64,000 bases of DNA from Chryseobacterium sp. (GTDB lineage: Bacteria; Bacteroidota; Bacteroidia; Flavobacteriales; Weeksellaceae). A program made the position numbers and the translations under genes. The first letter of the stretch is position 1; every line of letters starts with the position of its first letter. Of the stretch, positions 33,623 through 42,923 are shown piece by piece. Below the pieces are notes generated by a model. That model saw nothing but the letters and a program-made list of their open reading frames with translations, was not told the origin of the DNA and did not search any database. The stretch is from NCBI RefSeq assembly GCF_029240215.1, contig NZ_JARBTK010000002.1, positions 372,001 through 436,000 on the forward strand, read 5' to 3'.

Positions 33623-36004
33623 TTATTTATTAAAATCTATATCTTCTCCGGTATTCAGATTTTCGTTGACGTTTTCATCTTTTTTACCTGAATTATTTTT
33701 CGGTGTAGGATCTGCAGAGCGTGGATTTTTGATTTCATCAATAGTCTGTAATCCCCCATCATCACCATAACCACTACTAAGACCTTGAAGATTGGTACAG
33801 CCGTCTTTCCAGTCACCAGGTTTTATAAACTTGTCTTCCATAGAAATGTTAAGCGTTTTGTCTGCCCAGACTTTTTTCATGTAAATAGCCCAAATCGGCA
33901 ATGCCATTTTTGCACCTTGTCCTTCTCCGGTTCCGTAGAAGTGGGTAGCTCTGTCTTCCCATCCTACCCATGTTCCTGTTGCCAATTTTGGAGTAATCCC
34001 CATAAACCAACCGTCTGAGTTATTCTGCGTTGTGCCGGTTTTACCTGCAATTTCTACATCTTTAGATATTCCTTTTCTTCCAAGCTCTCCGGAAGCTGTA
34101 CCGAATTGTGCAACACCTTTCATCAGTTCGATCATCGTGTAGGCATAATTAGGATTCATTACTTCTTTTGGTTCTGCATTTACTTCTTTTATTACCCGTC
34201 CGTTGGCGTCTTCAATTCTCCAAATCATTTCAGGCTTGTTGTAATTTCCATAATTGGCAAATGTACTATACGCTCCTACCATTTCATAAATAGTAATGTC
34301 TGATGAACCCAATGCCATTGGTAAACTGGTAGAAATTTCTTCAGTTACTCCCAGGTCTCTTGCAGTTTGTATTACGCTTTGCGTTCCTGTCATTTCAGCA
34401 AGTCTCAATGCTACAGGGTTTTGAGAGTGAGCTAAAGCATCTTTTAATGTAAGCATTCCGCCTCTTCCCGGAACGTGATAAGTTCCTTTGTTGAAGCTGG
34501 CGTTTGATATTGTAGAACATGGCGTTAAACCTAATTTCATAATAGCCGTAGCATATACAAATGGTTTAAACGTAGATCCTACCTGTCTTTTTCCTTGTTT
34601 GATGTGATCATACTGGAAATGCTGCCAGTCGATTCCACCAACCCAGGCTTTGATTTCTCCGGTTCCGGGAACGACAGACATCAATCCTGCCTGTGCGATC
34701 TGTTTGTGGTATCTGATAGAATCCCAAGGTGACATTTCTACTTCTTCTTCTCCTGCCCAAGTAAAACGTGAAGTTTTGATAGGTTTACGGAATTCCATCA
34801 TAATTGAGTCTTCAGGTACGCCCGCTGCACTAAGTTGCTTATAACGTCCTGTTCTTTTTACCGCCTGCATCATTACATTGTTGACCTGTTGATCATTTAA
34901 GTAATAAAAAGGTCTGGCTTTTCTGCCTCTCTGCTCTGCATCAAATCTTTTCTGAAGATCCGTTAAGTGTTCTTTAATGGCTTCTTCAGCATATTTCTGC
35001 ATTTTAGAATCAAGGGTCACATAGATTTTTAAACCATCTTTATAAAGGTTGAGTTCTTTACCTTTTTCTTTCTCATAATCCTCAAGATACTTGTCTATCT
35101 CTTTCTTTAAATAAAACTTATAGTAAGCAGAATGATTGTCATTAATGTTTTTAATGGGATGATAATCCAGAGCAATTGGCGTAGATACGGCTTTTTCAAA
35201 TGTTGCCTCATCAATATATCCTGTTTTTAACATTTGGTCTAAAACTACGTCTCTTCTGGTTTTTGCCCTTTCAATATTCCTCATCGGATTATTTTTCACA
35301 GGGTTTTCCAGCATTGCTACAAACATTGCTGCTTCTGGTAACGTAAGCTCTTTTGTGGTTTTGTTAAAATAAATTTTCGCTGCCATTTCAATACCATTGG
35401 CATTGTATAGGAAGTCGAATTTATTGAAATACTGAGTGATAATTTCCTCTTTGGTATATCTTTTCTCAAGACTTACGGCAACGACCCATTCTTTAAGCTT
35501 CTGTATAACGGCTTTAATCTTATTGTCAGATCTCTTACCGGTAAATAACAGCTTTGCTAACTGTTGTGTGATCGTAGATCCCCCACCTCGTCCTCCTCCA
35601 TAGACAACTGCTCTCGCAACAGACTGTAAATCAATACCGGAGTGTTCTTTAAAACGCTCATCTTCTTTGGCCTGTAAAGCATAAATAATGTAAGGTGGAA
35701 GATCCTGATAAGCAATTGGCTGTGTTTTTTCTTTTTCAAATTTACCTAAAAGGACACCATCAGAAGAGATAATTTCTGATGCTACATAAATATCAGGATT
35801 TTCAAGTTCTTTTACATCGGGCATATCACCAAGAAAACCTTGTGATACCGCAAAGAAAAGTCCTGAAATCCCTAAAACCACTGCAATAAAGCCAATCCAA
35901 ATAAATTTGACCCATCTTTTCCAAGCAGTATTTTTGCCGTTCTTTTTAGGAGGAAGCGGAAAAGTTTTTCCCTTGTTTCCTGTATTTTGTCTGTTGTCTT
36001 CCAT
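33623..36004 (-). CDS. Class A penicillin-binding protein 1A
   Basis: A 793-residue bifunctional peptidoglycan synthase. A cytosolic tail and one helix (residues about 33-53) lead into the GT51 glycosyltransferase domain, with EDERFKEHSGID near residue 113 and GGGSTITQQLAKLLF near 137. The transpeptidase domain has SxxK as STFKPF (Ser 477), SxN in SQNPVAL and KTGT at Lys 655. The C-terminal tail is rich in Asp, Asn and Lys. It follows gldH by 6 nt, last in the operon. Inner membrane, periplasmic face. Confidence 0.93.
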   Translation of the reverse strand: MEDNRQNTGNKGKTFPLPPKKNGKNTAWKRWVKFIWIGFIAVVLGISGLFFAVSQGFLGDMPDVKELENPDIYVASEIISSDGVLLGKFEKEKTQPIAYQDLPPYIIYALQAKEDERFKEHSGIDLQSVARAVVYGGGRGGGSTITQQLAKLLFTGKRSDNKIKAVIQKLKEWVVAVSLEKRYTKEEIITQYFNKFDFLYNANGIEMAAKIYFNKTTKELTLPEAAMFVAMLENPVKNNPMRNIERAKTRRDVVLDQMLKTGYIDEATFEKAVSTPIALDYHPIKNINDNHSAYYKFYLKKEIDKYLEDYEKEKGKELNLYKDGLKIYVTLDSKMQKYAEEAIKEHLTDLQKRFDAEQRGRKARPFYYLNDQQVNNVMMQAVKRTGRYKQLSAAGVPEDSIMMEFRKPIKTSRFTWAGEEEVEMSPWDSIRYHKQIAQAGLMSVVPGTGEIKAWVGGIDWQHFQYDHIKQGKRQVGSTFKPFVYATAIMKLGLTPCSTISNASFNKGTYHVPGRGGMLTLKDALAHSQNPVALRLAEMTGTQSVIQTARDLGVTEEISTSLPMALGSSDITIYEMVGAYSTFANYGNYNKPEMIWRIEDANGRVIKEVNAEPKEVMNPNYAYTMIELMKGVAQFGTASGELGRKGISKDVEIAGKTGTTQNNSDGWFMGITPKLATGTWVGWEDRATHFYGTGEGQGAKMALPIWAIYMKKVWADKTLNISMEDKFIKPGDWKDGCTNLQGLSSGYGDDGGLQTIDEIKNPRSADPTPKNNSGKKDENVNENLNTGEDIDFNK

Positions 36005-36010
36005 GTGTAA

Positions 36011-36472
36011 TTACGGTTTAGCCGTTTCTACTTTTATACCCAAATCTTCAATTCCCGGAAGGTTGTCATTTCTCATTGCCTGCTGCACGCCAATTTCATA
36101 GATTCCTTTTTCCGGAAATGTATAATTTGTTTTGTATTGAAATAAAGTTTCTTTCGTTTCTCCAAATCCTGTTCCCAGCCATTTGCCGTTTGGTTTTGCC
36201 AAAATATAATTTAAGGTATCAACCTGAGCGATTTTGCTTTTTGGGTTTTTAAAATTAACAATAAATCTAATATTGCTGTAAGGATATTCATTATTATTCC
36301 TTACAACAAATATAATATTTTTAGGATTTTGCGGATCCGTAATTTCAAGTTTAAATTTTTGTTCGGCTTTCTTACTCCATTTATTATCAATAGGATTCAT
36401 GATGACATTTTCATTTGAAGTGCCGCATCCTATTAAAAAAATAAGCATTAATATCCCTAAAACTCTATGCAT
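36011..36472 (-). CDS. gldH: Gliding motility lipoprotein GldH
   Basis: A 153-residue lipoprotein. The signal MHRVLGILMLIFLIGCGTSN has its lipidated Cys near residue 16. The rest is beta-rich, with IIFVVRNNNEYPYSNIRFIV and NLPGIEDLGIKVE, typical of GldH. In Flavobacterium johnsoniae, GldH is needed for gliding. An ORF extends further upstream, but that part lies within ricT and lacks a signal; the ATG at 36472 is chosen. It overlaps ricT by 8 nt and precedes the PBP gene by 6 nt. Confidence 0.85.
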   Translation of the reverse strand: MHRVLGILMLIFLIGCGTSNENVIMNPIDNKWSKKAEQKFKLEITDPQNPKNIIFVVRNNNEYPYSNIRFIVNFKNPKSKIAQVDTLNYILAKPNGKWLGTGFGETKETLFQYKTNYTFPEKGIYEIGVQQAMRNDNLPGIEDLGIKVETAKP

Positions 36473-37922
36473 TGTTATCTTTTTTGGGCGGAAATTTCTT
36501 TTTAAACTTCTTTTTTGGAGGTTGTGGTTTCTGCTCAGCATTTACATTGGCCTCAGCTTTTTCTAACTGAACCTTTGGCTGCTGTGGCTGTTGTTGCTTC
36601 GGCGGCCTTTGATTTGGGTTCTGGTTCGGATTAGGTTTTGCGTTGGGATTTGTATTTCTGGGTCTTTCAGAATTTACCGGTCTTTCAGTTGCAGGTCTTT
36701 CAGTTTTTTTGGGTCTGTCATTTCTGTCAGTCCTTTCCGGACGGTCTTTTCTTGGTCCCTGATTGTTATTCGGTCTGTTTTGATTGGGGTTTTGACCCTG
36801 ATTTTGATTTCTGTTTTTGTTGAAACCTCCTCTGTTTTTCTTCTCGAATCTGTCTACACTGTTTTCTTGGATAAGATCTACGCTTGGCAAAGCAATATCC
36901 GGTACTTTCAGATCTTCAAGCGGAAGTATTCTTTCGCCTTTTTTGTTTTGAGCAATCAGTTTTTTAACTAAATCAATATCGAAATCATACCAAGCCATTG
37001 AACTGTCAACATAGGCAAACCACATTTTCTTTTTGAAAACATCAATTTTAATACAGAAAGCTCTTCCTTTTTCAGTATCCAACATCGTTGAAGAGGATGG
37101 GAAATGGCTTAAAGCATCCAGATAACTGTCTAATTCATAATTTAAACAACATTTCAGCTTTCCGCATTGTCCTGCCAATTTCTGAGGATTGATGCTTAAT
37201 TGCTGATATCTTGCTACATTAGTGTTTACTGATCTGAAATCTGTCAACCAGGTTGAACAACATAATTCTCTTCCACATGAACCTATTCCACCGATTTTTG
37301 CGGCTTCCTGTCTGAAACCGATCTGTTTCATATCGATTTTGGTTCTGAACGTTCCTGCAAATTCTTTAATCAACATTCTAAAATCGACACGGTTATCTGC
37401 CGTGTAATAGAAAGTGACTTTTGATCCGTCGCCTTGATATTCCACATCAGTGATCTTCATTTCAAGACCTAATCTGTGAGATATTTTTCGGGCGTCAACC
37501 TTTACGGTTTCTTCTTTTTTTCTTGATTCCTGCCAGACTTCGATGTCTTTTTGGTTAGCCAGCCTGTATATTTTAAGTGGGTCTTCAGGTGAAAATCTTT
37601 TCTTTTTCATCTGAATTTTTACCAATTCTCCTGAGAGACTTACCACACCTACATCGTGTCCGGGGCTAGATTCTACTGTTACTACGCTACCTATATGTAA
37701 AGGAATATTGTTTACATTTTTATAAAACGATTTTCTGTCATTTTTAAACCTAACTTCCACAAAATCACATCGGTTAGATGCAGGGTTTTGTACGTTAGAT
37801 AACCAATCGAAAACACTTAATTTATAACTATTACCACAGGTATTTACACTTTCACAGCCATTCGCGGATTTCGTTCCGCAAGAATGTGCAGAATCGCCGG
37901 ATGTTTTGCATCCACAACTCAT
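36465..37922 (-). CDS. ricT: PSP1-domain protein RicT (YaaT-like) with disordered basic tail
   Basis: A 485-residue protein. The N-terminus is Cys-rich (MSCGCKTSGDSAHSCGTKSA). Residues about 55-330 form the PSP1/RicT core, with DNRVDFRMLIKEFAGTFRTK, GIGSCGRELCCSTW and LAGQCGKLKCCLNYELD; these Cys can hold an Fe-S cluster in Bacillus RicT. From about residue 360 the tail is almost entirely Asn, Pro, Gln, Arg and Lys, ending KKKFKKKFPPKKDNNA. It starts the operon. The tail looks disordered and possibly RNA-binding (inference). Confidence 0.85.
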   Translation of the reverse strand: MSCGCKTSGDSAHSCGTKSANGCESVNTCGNSYKLSVFDWLSNVQNPASNRCDFVEVRFKNDRKSFYKNVNNIPLHIGSVVTVESSPGHDVGVVSLSGELVKIQMKKKRFSPEDPLKIYRLANQKDIEVWQESRKKEETVKVDARKISHRLGLEMKITDVEYQGDGSKVTFYYTADNRVDFRMLIKEFAGTFRTKIDMKQIGFRQEAAKIGGIGSCGRELCCSTWLTDFRSVNTNVARYQQLSINPQKLAGQCGKLKCCLNYELDSYLDALSHFPSSSTMLDTEKGRAFCIKIDVFKKKMWFAYVDSSMAWYDFDIDLVKKLIAQNKKGERILPLEDLKVPDIALPSVDLIQENSVDRFEKKNRGGFNKNRNQNQGQNPNQNRPNNNQGPRKDRPERTDRNDRPKKTERPATERPVNSERPRNTNPNAKPNPNQNPNQRPPKQQQPQQPKVQLEKAEANVNAEQKPQPPKKKFKKKFPPKKDNNA

Positions 37923-37945
37923 ATATTATAATTTATTTAATCTTG

Positions 37946-37974
37946 CAAATTTATTGATTTTTATCTTTACACAA
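37946..37974 (-). promoter_or_regulatory. -33/-7 promoter for ricT-gldH-pbp1A
   Basis: Minus strand shows TTG at 37974-37972, an 18-nt spacer and TAAATTTG at 37953-37946, 23 nt before the ricT ATG. Confidence 0.6.
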
Positions 37975-38098
37975 TTCCAAAAATACTAAATCTTTATTTT
38001 GTTAAATGTTTAATCTTAAACGAAGACTTATCAAAAAGATTATTTATTCTCTAAAGTGTTTAAGGATAGCTCTTTAATGATTGAAATATTCAAAGTGT

Positions 38099-38139
38099 TA
38101 TTTTAAACATAATTTTCTTTTGTGGTTATGTTTAAAATA
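38099..38139. repeat. 14-bp perfect inverted repeat in the ricT/ompP1 divergent gap
   Basis: TATTTTAAACATAA at 38099-38112 and its exact reverse complement at 38126-38139, with a 13-nt spacer. It lies between two divergent promoters, about 36 bp upstream of the ompP1 -7 box. It could be a regulator site or a transcribed hairpin. Confidence 0.6.
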
Positions 38140-38174
38140 TTAAGATTTATTAACAGACGTAATCAAAATAATTT

Positions 38175-38182
38175 TATATTTG
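38175..38182 (+). promoter_or_regulatory. -7 box for the ompP1-SGNH unit
   Basis: Plus strand reads TATATTTG, matching TAnnTTTG, 19 nt before the ATG at 38202. No -33 match at normal spacing. Confidence 0.55.
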
Positions 38183-38201
38183 GATTATATAATAAATGTC
38201 T

Positions 38202-39440
38202 ATGAAAAAAATATTAGTATCAACTGCTTTGTTGGCTGGGGTTCTATCTTATGCAGGAGGCTTCAGAGTTTCTTTGCAGGGGGTAAAGCAATTGGCGATG
38301 GCACATACCAGTGCTCATGCTGAAGATGCGAGTGTTGCATTCTTTAACCCTGCAGGTATGTCATTCATTCCTTCTAAACTAAGTATTGTTGCGGGAGGCT
38401 TTGGAGCGAGTAATAAAGTTACTTTTCAAAATTTAAATACTTTGCAGAGTACAGAGACCGATAACCCTATGGGTACACCAATTTATGCTGCGATTGCGTA
38501 CAAGCCAATCGACAAATTATCTATTGGTTTTAGTTTTACAACGCCTTTCGGAAGTACAATTCAATATCCTTACGATTGGGAAGGTAAAGAAATGGTTCAG
38601 AAACTTGAATTGAAAAGTTTTTACTTCCAGCCGATGGTTTCTGTAAAAATGGCTGACTGGCTATCTTTCGGGGCGAGTTATATTTACGCTAAAGGACAGG
38701 TAAACTGGGATAAAGCAGTTACTCAGTTTGGTGGAATGGTTAATATTAATGATGAGAAAGCAAGCGGTCATGGCTACGGTTTTGGTTTTTATTTCAGACC
38801 AGATCCGAAGTTTGATATGAGTATTGCTTACCGTTCACCTGTTGATATGAAAGCTAAAAAAGGAACTGCTACATTTACTGTTCCTGCACAAAATACCGTT
38901 AACGGATTATTAGGATTAAACAGTGCCGGACAAGATGGTTTTACCGCAACTTTACCACTGGTTGAAGAATATACTATTGGTATGACGTACAAGGTTACTC
39001 CAAAATGGTTGATTTCAGCAGATTTTAATTATCATGGTTGGGAAAGATACAGCAGGCTGACTTTAGATTTTGCCAATGCACCGATCGGAAATCAGGCAGA
39101 TCCTACAATTCTAGTTGCTCCTAAAAACTTTAGAAATTCTAAAACATTCAGGTTAGGAACTCAGTATATGTTTAATGAGATGGTTTTTGGTCGTTTGGGA
39201 GCTTACTATGACGAATCTCCTTACACGGATGAAAATTTCATTCCTGAGACACCTTCTTTTGATTCTTTTGTAGTTACCGGAGGTTTAGGATTTAAATTTA
39301 AGCAATTCGGAGTTGACGTTGCCGGTGGATATGTAATGCCACAGAGCAGAGACGTGAATAACAGTTACCTTGGCTTCTACGGTCAGGCAAAAGCAAAAGC
39401 ATTTTATGTTGGTCTAGGTTTGTCCTATAACCCTTTTTAA
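38202..39440 (+). CDS. OmpP1/FadL/TodX family outer membrane transporter
   Basis: A 412-residue outer-membrane beta-barrel. The signal MKKILVSTALLAGVLSYAGG is followed by the family start FRVSLQGVKQLAMAHTSAHA and AEDASVAFFNPAGMSFIP, then many amphipathic strands ending in an aromatic residue (GLSYNPF). FadL-type barrels carry hydrophobic compounds such as fatty acids across the outer membrane. An ATG 6 nt upstream is possible; 38202 opens the signal peptide cleanly. It is followed 10 nt later by an SGNH lipoprotein, so the two likely act together. Confidence 0.88.
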   Translation: MKKILVSTALLAGVLSYAGGFRVSLQGVKQLAMAHTSAHAEDASVAFFNPAGMSFIPSKLSIVAGGFGASNKVTFQNLNTLQSTETDNPMGTPIYAAIAYKPIDKLSIGFSFTTPFGSTIQYPYDWEGKEMVQKLELKSFYFQPMVSVKMADWLSFGASYIYAKGQVNWDKAVTQFGGMVNINDEKASGHGYGFGFYFRPDPKFDMSIAYRSPVDMKAKKGTATFTVPAQNTVNGLLGLNSAGQDGFTATLPLVEEYTIGMTYKVTPKWLISADFNYHGWERYSRLTLDFANAPIGNQADPTILVAPKNFRNSKTFRLGTQYMFNEMVFGRLGAYYDESPYTDENFIPETPSFDSFVVTGGLGFKFKQFGVDVAGGYVMPQSRDVNNSYLGFYGQAKAKAFYVGLGLSYNPF

Positions 39441-39450
39441 TTGAAAGAAT

Positions 39451-40983
39451 ATGAAAAAAATAATAATATCTACACTTGCTGTTTCTGCATTGTTTTTTAC
39501 AACAAGCTGCGAAACGGATTTTGATACAGACGTAAAAGACATTGCCGTAACCAAAGGTGAAGCAGATTTTTCTAACTATGTGGCTTTAGGAAACTCGTTG
39601 ACTTCAGGCTATAGAGACAATGCATTATATATTGATGGGCAAAATGAATCTTATCCGAATATTATTGCGGGACAAATGAGATTAGCTGGTGGAGGAAACT
39701 TCGTACAGCCGATGATGGCAGATAACAAAGGGGGATTACTACTTGGAACAACTCCTATTCAAGCTACAAAACTTTATATTCAGTCTTTTGTAAATGGTTC
39801 ACCAAATATTACCAATGTTGCAGGAGCACCAACCACTAATATTACTAATAAAATAACAGGAGCGTTGAATAACTTCGGTGTTCCCGGAGCAAAATCATTT
39901 CATTTGATAGCACCGGGTTATGGCAATATAGCAGGAGTTTTAACAGGAACCGCAAATCCTTATTATGTAAGATTTTCTACAAGTACAACTTCAAGTGTTG
40001 TTGATGATGCGGTATTAAAAAAACCTACATTCTTTTCTTATTGGATTGGAAATAATGATGTTTTAAGCTATGCTACAAGCGGTGGAGTAGGTGTGAACCA
40101 AACGGGAAACACAAATCCTGCTACTTATGGTTCTAACGATATTTCTGATCCGAATGTTGTTGCTGCAGCAATAAAAGCAGGACTTGATAAATTAAAAGCA
40201 GGAGGAACTACAAAAGGAGTTATTGCCAATATTCCTTATGTTACTTCTATCCCTTATTTTACTACAGTACCTTATAATCCGCTTACGCCTGCTGCTTTAG
40301 GCTCGAATATTACAACTTTAAACGCAAGTTTATATGGACCTCTTAAACAAGCTTTAACAGCTTTTGGAGCAGGAACTAGAATTAATTTGCTTTCGGCTAC
40401 TACTTCAAACCCTGTTTTGATTAAAGATACTTCTCTTCCTGATCTTAGTGCACAATTAACTGCTGCATTAACGCCGTCTTTAGGACTTGCTACAGCAACT
40501 GCTTTCGGACAGATCTATGGTCAGGCAAGACAGACAACATCCGAAGATTATATCATTCTTACTACAAGAGGGGTTATCGGAACTACAGCTTCTGGAGCTC
40601 CGGCTTCAATTAATGTTTACGGAGTTTCATATCCTTTACAAAATCAGCATGTACTTACCAAGGCAGAGGCAGCAGCTGTAAAAACAGCAGTTGATGCTTA
40701 TAATGCATCCATTAAAACATTAGCAGATACTTACGGACTGGCTTTTGTTGATACAAATAAAAAAATGGTTGAGCTAAACGGTCAGTCAGGAATCTCATTT
40801 GACGGAGTAAAATATACAGCTAAATTTGTAACGGGCGGAACATTCTCATTAGACGGGGTTCACCTTACAGGTAGAGGTTATGCAATTGTTGCCAACGAAT
40901 TTATTAAGGCAATCAATATGAAGTATAAATCAACATTACCACAGGTAGATCCTAATAAATATTCAGGAGTTACATTCCCTTAA
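39451..40983 (+). CDS. SGNH/GDSL-type hydrolase lipoprotein
   Basis: A 510-residue lipoprotein: signal MKKIIISTLAVSALFFTTSC with the lipidated Cys at residue 20. Catalytic blocks of the SGNH family are visible: block I as ALGNSLTSGY near residue 47 (GNSL instead of GDSL), block III as YWIGNNDVL near 195, and block V Asp-His as SLDGVHLTGRGYA near 472. It is probably an esterase or lipase on the periplasmic or surface side, acting with the adjacent FadL-type porin. Substrate unknown. Confidence 0.85.
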   Translation: MKKIIISTLAVSALFFTTSCETDFDTDVKDIAVTKGEADFSNYVALGNSLTSGYRDNALYIDGQNESYPNIIAGQMRLAGGGNFVQPMMADNKGGLLLGTTPIQATKLYIQSFVNGSPNITNVAGAPTTNITNKITGALNNFGVPGAKSFHLIAPGYGNIAGVLTGTANPYYVRFSTSTTSSVVDDAVLKKPTFFSYWIGNNDVLSYATSGGVGVNQTGNTNPATYGSNDISDPNVVAAAIKAGLDKLKAGGTTKGVIANIPYVTSIPYFTTVPYNPLTPAALGSNITTLNASLYGPLKQALTAFGAGTRINLLSATTSNPVLIKDTSLPDLSAQLTAALTPSLGLATATAFGQIYGQARQTTSEDYIILTTRGVIGTTASGAPASINVYGVSYPLQNQHVLTKAEAAAVKTAVDAYNASIKTLADTYGLAFVDTNKKMVELNGQSGISFDGVKYTAKFVTGGTFSLDGVHLTGRGYAIVANEFIKAINMKYKSTLPQVDPNKYSGVTFP

Positions 40984-41006
40984 TTAATAGGAAAAATAAA
41001 AAAAGG

Positions 41007-41039
41007 AAACCACAAGACTTATTCTTGTGGTTTTTTTTT
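41007..41039 (+). terminator. Terminator after the SGNH lipoprotein gene
   Basis: A perfect 11-bp stem (AAACCACAAGA with TCTTGTGGTTT, 5-nt loop) followed by a run of T. The last T of the tract is also the first base of the prs -7 box. Confidence 0.9.
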
Positions 41040-41046
41040 AAATTTG
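41039..41046 (+). promoter_or_regulatory. -7 box for prs
   Basis: Plus strand reads TAAATTTG, 22 nt before the prs ATG and touching the upstream terminator's T tract. Confidence 0.55.
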
Positions 41047-41068
41047 CAAAATCTTTTAAAAAGTAAAA

Positions 41069-42007
41069 ATGGCCGATCAACAAAGTTATCTGTTTTGTAC
41101 AAGGACTAGTAAGGACTTGGCAGAAAAAATTGCCCAATATTATGGGAAAGCATTAGGGAAAATCAACTTTCAGGAGTTTAGCGATGGGGAATTTGAGCCT
41201 GTTTTGGACGAGTCTGTAAGAGGAGGAAGAGTTTTCCTGATAGGATCTACATTTCCGCCGGCAGACAATCTTTTAGAGCTTCTTCTAATGATTGACGCAG
41301 CAAAAAGAGCTTCTGCGAAAAGTATTACTGTAGTGCTTCCGTATTTCGGGCTTGCAAGACAAGACAGAAAAGACAAGCCAAGAGCACCTATCGGAGCTAA
41401 ATTGGTGGCAAATCTTTTAACTGCTGCCGGAGCAACAAGAATCATGACGATGGATCTGCACGCAGATCAGATTCAGGGATTCTTTGAAATTCCTGTAGAT
41501 CATCTGTATGCATCTACAATATTTGTAGATTATATCAGAAATATGAATCTGGATAATCTTACCATTGCTTCTCCTGATATGGGAGGTGCAAAAAGAGCGA
41601 AAAACTACGCAGGTCACATTGGCGCTGACGTTGTGATTGCTTATAAAGAAAGGAAAAAGGCAAACGTTGTAGAAGAAATGTTCCTTATCGGTGATGTAGA
41701 AGGTAAAAACGTGATCCTGATTGATGATATGATCGATACAGCAGGTACACTTTGCAAAGCTGCTGATATCCTGATGGAAAAAGGAGCGTTGTCTGTAAGA
41801 GCAATGGCAACTCACGGAGTGCTTTCAGGAAAGGCTTATGAGAATATTGAGAACTCACAATTGCTGGAAGTTATTGTAACTGACTCAATTCCTGTGAAAA
41901 CTAATTTGTCATCTAAAATAAAAGTGCTATCTTGCGCCCCATTATTTGCTGATGTTATGAAGATGGTGCACGAGCATCAATCAATTAGCAGTAAGTTTAT
42001 TATTTAA
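41069..42007 (+). CDS. prs: Ribose-phosphate pyrophosphokinase
   Basis: A 312-residue cytosolic enzyme making PRPP from ribose 5-phosphate and ATP. Signature segments are FSDGEFEPVLDESVRGGRVF near residue 36, LPYFGLARQDRKDKPRAPIG near 92, MDLHADQIQGFF near 127 and the PRPP loop VILIDDMIDTAGTL near 213. Length and motifs are typical of class I. It is followed 55 nt later by rplY, likely in the same transcript. PRPP feeds apt and the nucleotide and His/Trp pathways. Confidence 0.95.
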   Translation: MADQQSYLFCTRTSKDLAEKIAQYYGKALGKINFQEFSDGEFEPVLDESVRGGRVFLIGSTFPPADNLLELLLMIDAAKRASAKSITVVLPYFGLARQDRKDKPRAPIGAKLVANLLTAAGATRIMTMDLHADQIQGFFEIPVDHLYASTIFVDYIRNMNLDNLTIASPDMGGAKRAKNYAGHIGADVVIAYKERKKANVVEEMFLIGDVEGKNVILIDDMIDTAGTLCKAADILMEKGALSVRAMATHGVLSGKAYENIENSQLLEVIVTDSIPVKTNLSSKIKVLSCAPLFADVMKMVHEHQSISSKFII

Positions 42008-42062
42008 TTGATAATGAGCTGATTGCAAATTAAAATCAAAACAATTTTTTAAATTTTTATAA

Positions 42063-42710
42063 ATGAAATCTATTACAATTCAAGGTACAAAAAGAGAAAG
42101 CGTGGGCAAAAAGTCTACAAAAGCTTTACGTGATGCTGAATTAGTTCCTTGTGTTGTTTACGGAGGTGGCGAGCCATTGAACTTCTCTGCTTTAGAGAAA
42201 GCGTTCAAAGGGTTGGTGTATACTCCTGAAGCACACACGGTATCTATTGAAGTTGACGGACAGGTAATTCCTGCGGTTCTTCAGGATATTCAGTTCCACC
42301 CGATTACAGACAAAATTCTTCACGCAGACTTCTACCAGTTATCAGAAGATAAGCCGGTTATTATGGAAGTTCCGGTAAGAGTTACAGGTCGTTCAAAAGG
42401 TGTTGTAGCTGGTGGTGTTTTACGTCAGTCTTTCAGAAAATTGAAAGTGAAAGCTATCCCTGCAAACTTGCCGGATGAGATCGTTGTTGATGTTACTCCA
42501 TTGAAGATTGGTAACAAGCTTTATGTAGGTGGTATCAAAACTGAAGGATTCTCTTTCGTACATCCGGACAATGCAGTTGTTGTAGCTGTTAAGATGTCTA
42601 GAAATGCGATGAAAGGTGGTGCAGCAGCAATGGATGATGACGATGAAGAAGAAGTTGTAACTGAAGGTGAAGGAGCAACTCCTGCAACTGAAGAAGCAGC
42701 AGCTGAATAA
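42063..42710 (+). CDS. rplY: 50S ribosomal protein L25/general stress protein Ctc
   Basis: A 215-residue protein of the long L25 (Ctc/TL5) type. The N-terminal L25 domain binds 5S rRNA ([20 protein letters not shown], then [13 protein letters not shown]). A C-terminal beta domain follows ([20 protein letters not shown]), then an acidic tail ([20 protein letters not shown]). The prs-rplY pair is a common bacterial arrangement. A strong terminator follows. Confidence 0.93.
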   Translation: MKSITIQGTKRESVGKKSTKALRDAELVPCVVYGGGEPLNFSALEKAFKGLVYTPEAHTVSIEVDGQVIPAVLQDIQFHPITDKILHADFYQLSEDKPVIMEVPVRVTGRSKGVVAGGVLRQSFRKLKVKAIPANLPDEIVVDVTPLKIGNKLYVGGIKTEGFSFVHPDNAVVVAVKMSRNAMKGGAAAMDDDDEEEVVTEGEGATPATEEAAAE

Positions 42711-42731
42711 GAAATTTCTTAATCACAATAC

Positions 42732-42767
42732 AAAAAAACCTGTCAATTTATTTTGGCAGGTTTTTTT
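42732..42767 (+). terminator. Terminator after rplY
   Basis: A 15-bp stem (AAAAAAACCTGTCAA with TTGGCAGGTTTTTTT, one G-U in RNA) ending in a T tract. Confidence 0.88.
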
Positions 42768-42873
42768 ATTCGTGAATTTTAATTCAAACAGTCAAATATT
42801 TGGAAAGTGTAATCTCACTAAATATCAAACCAATTCCTGACAACAATCAATCATTAACCAAATTAAAAAGTCG

Positions 42874-42881
42874 TAAATTTG
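42874..42881 (+). promoter_or_regulatory. -7 box for sufS
   Basis: Plus strand reads TAAATTTG, 42 nt before the sufS ATG. Confidence 0.5.
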
Positions 42882-42923
42882 AGGTGTTCTAAATTAAGAA
42901 CTTTAATAATAAAAATATAATAA

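Noticed and set aside
36591-36971. Plus-strand frame of 126 codons opposite the ricT tail
   Set aside because: Result of the biased Asn/Arg/Pro codons of the ricT tail read backwards (Phe/Ser/Val/Leu-rich).
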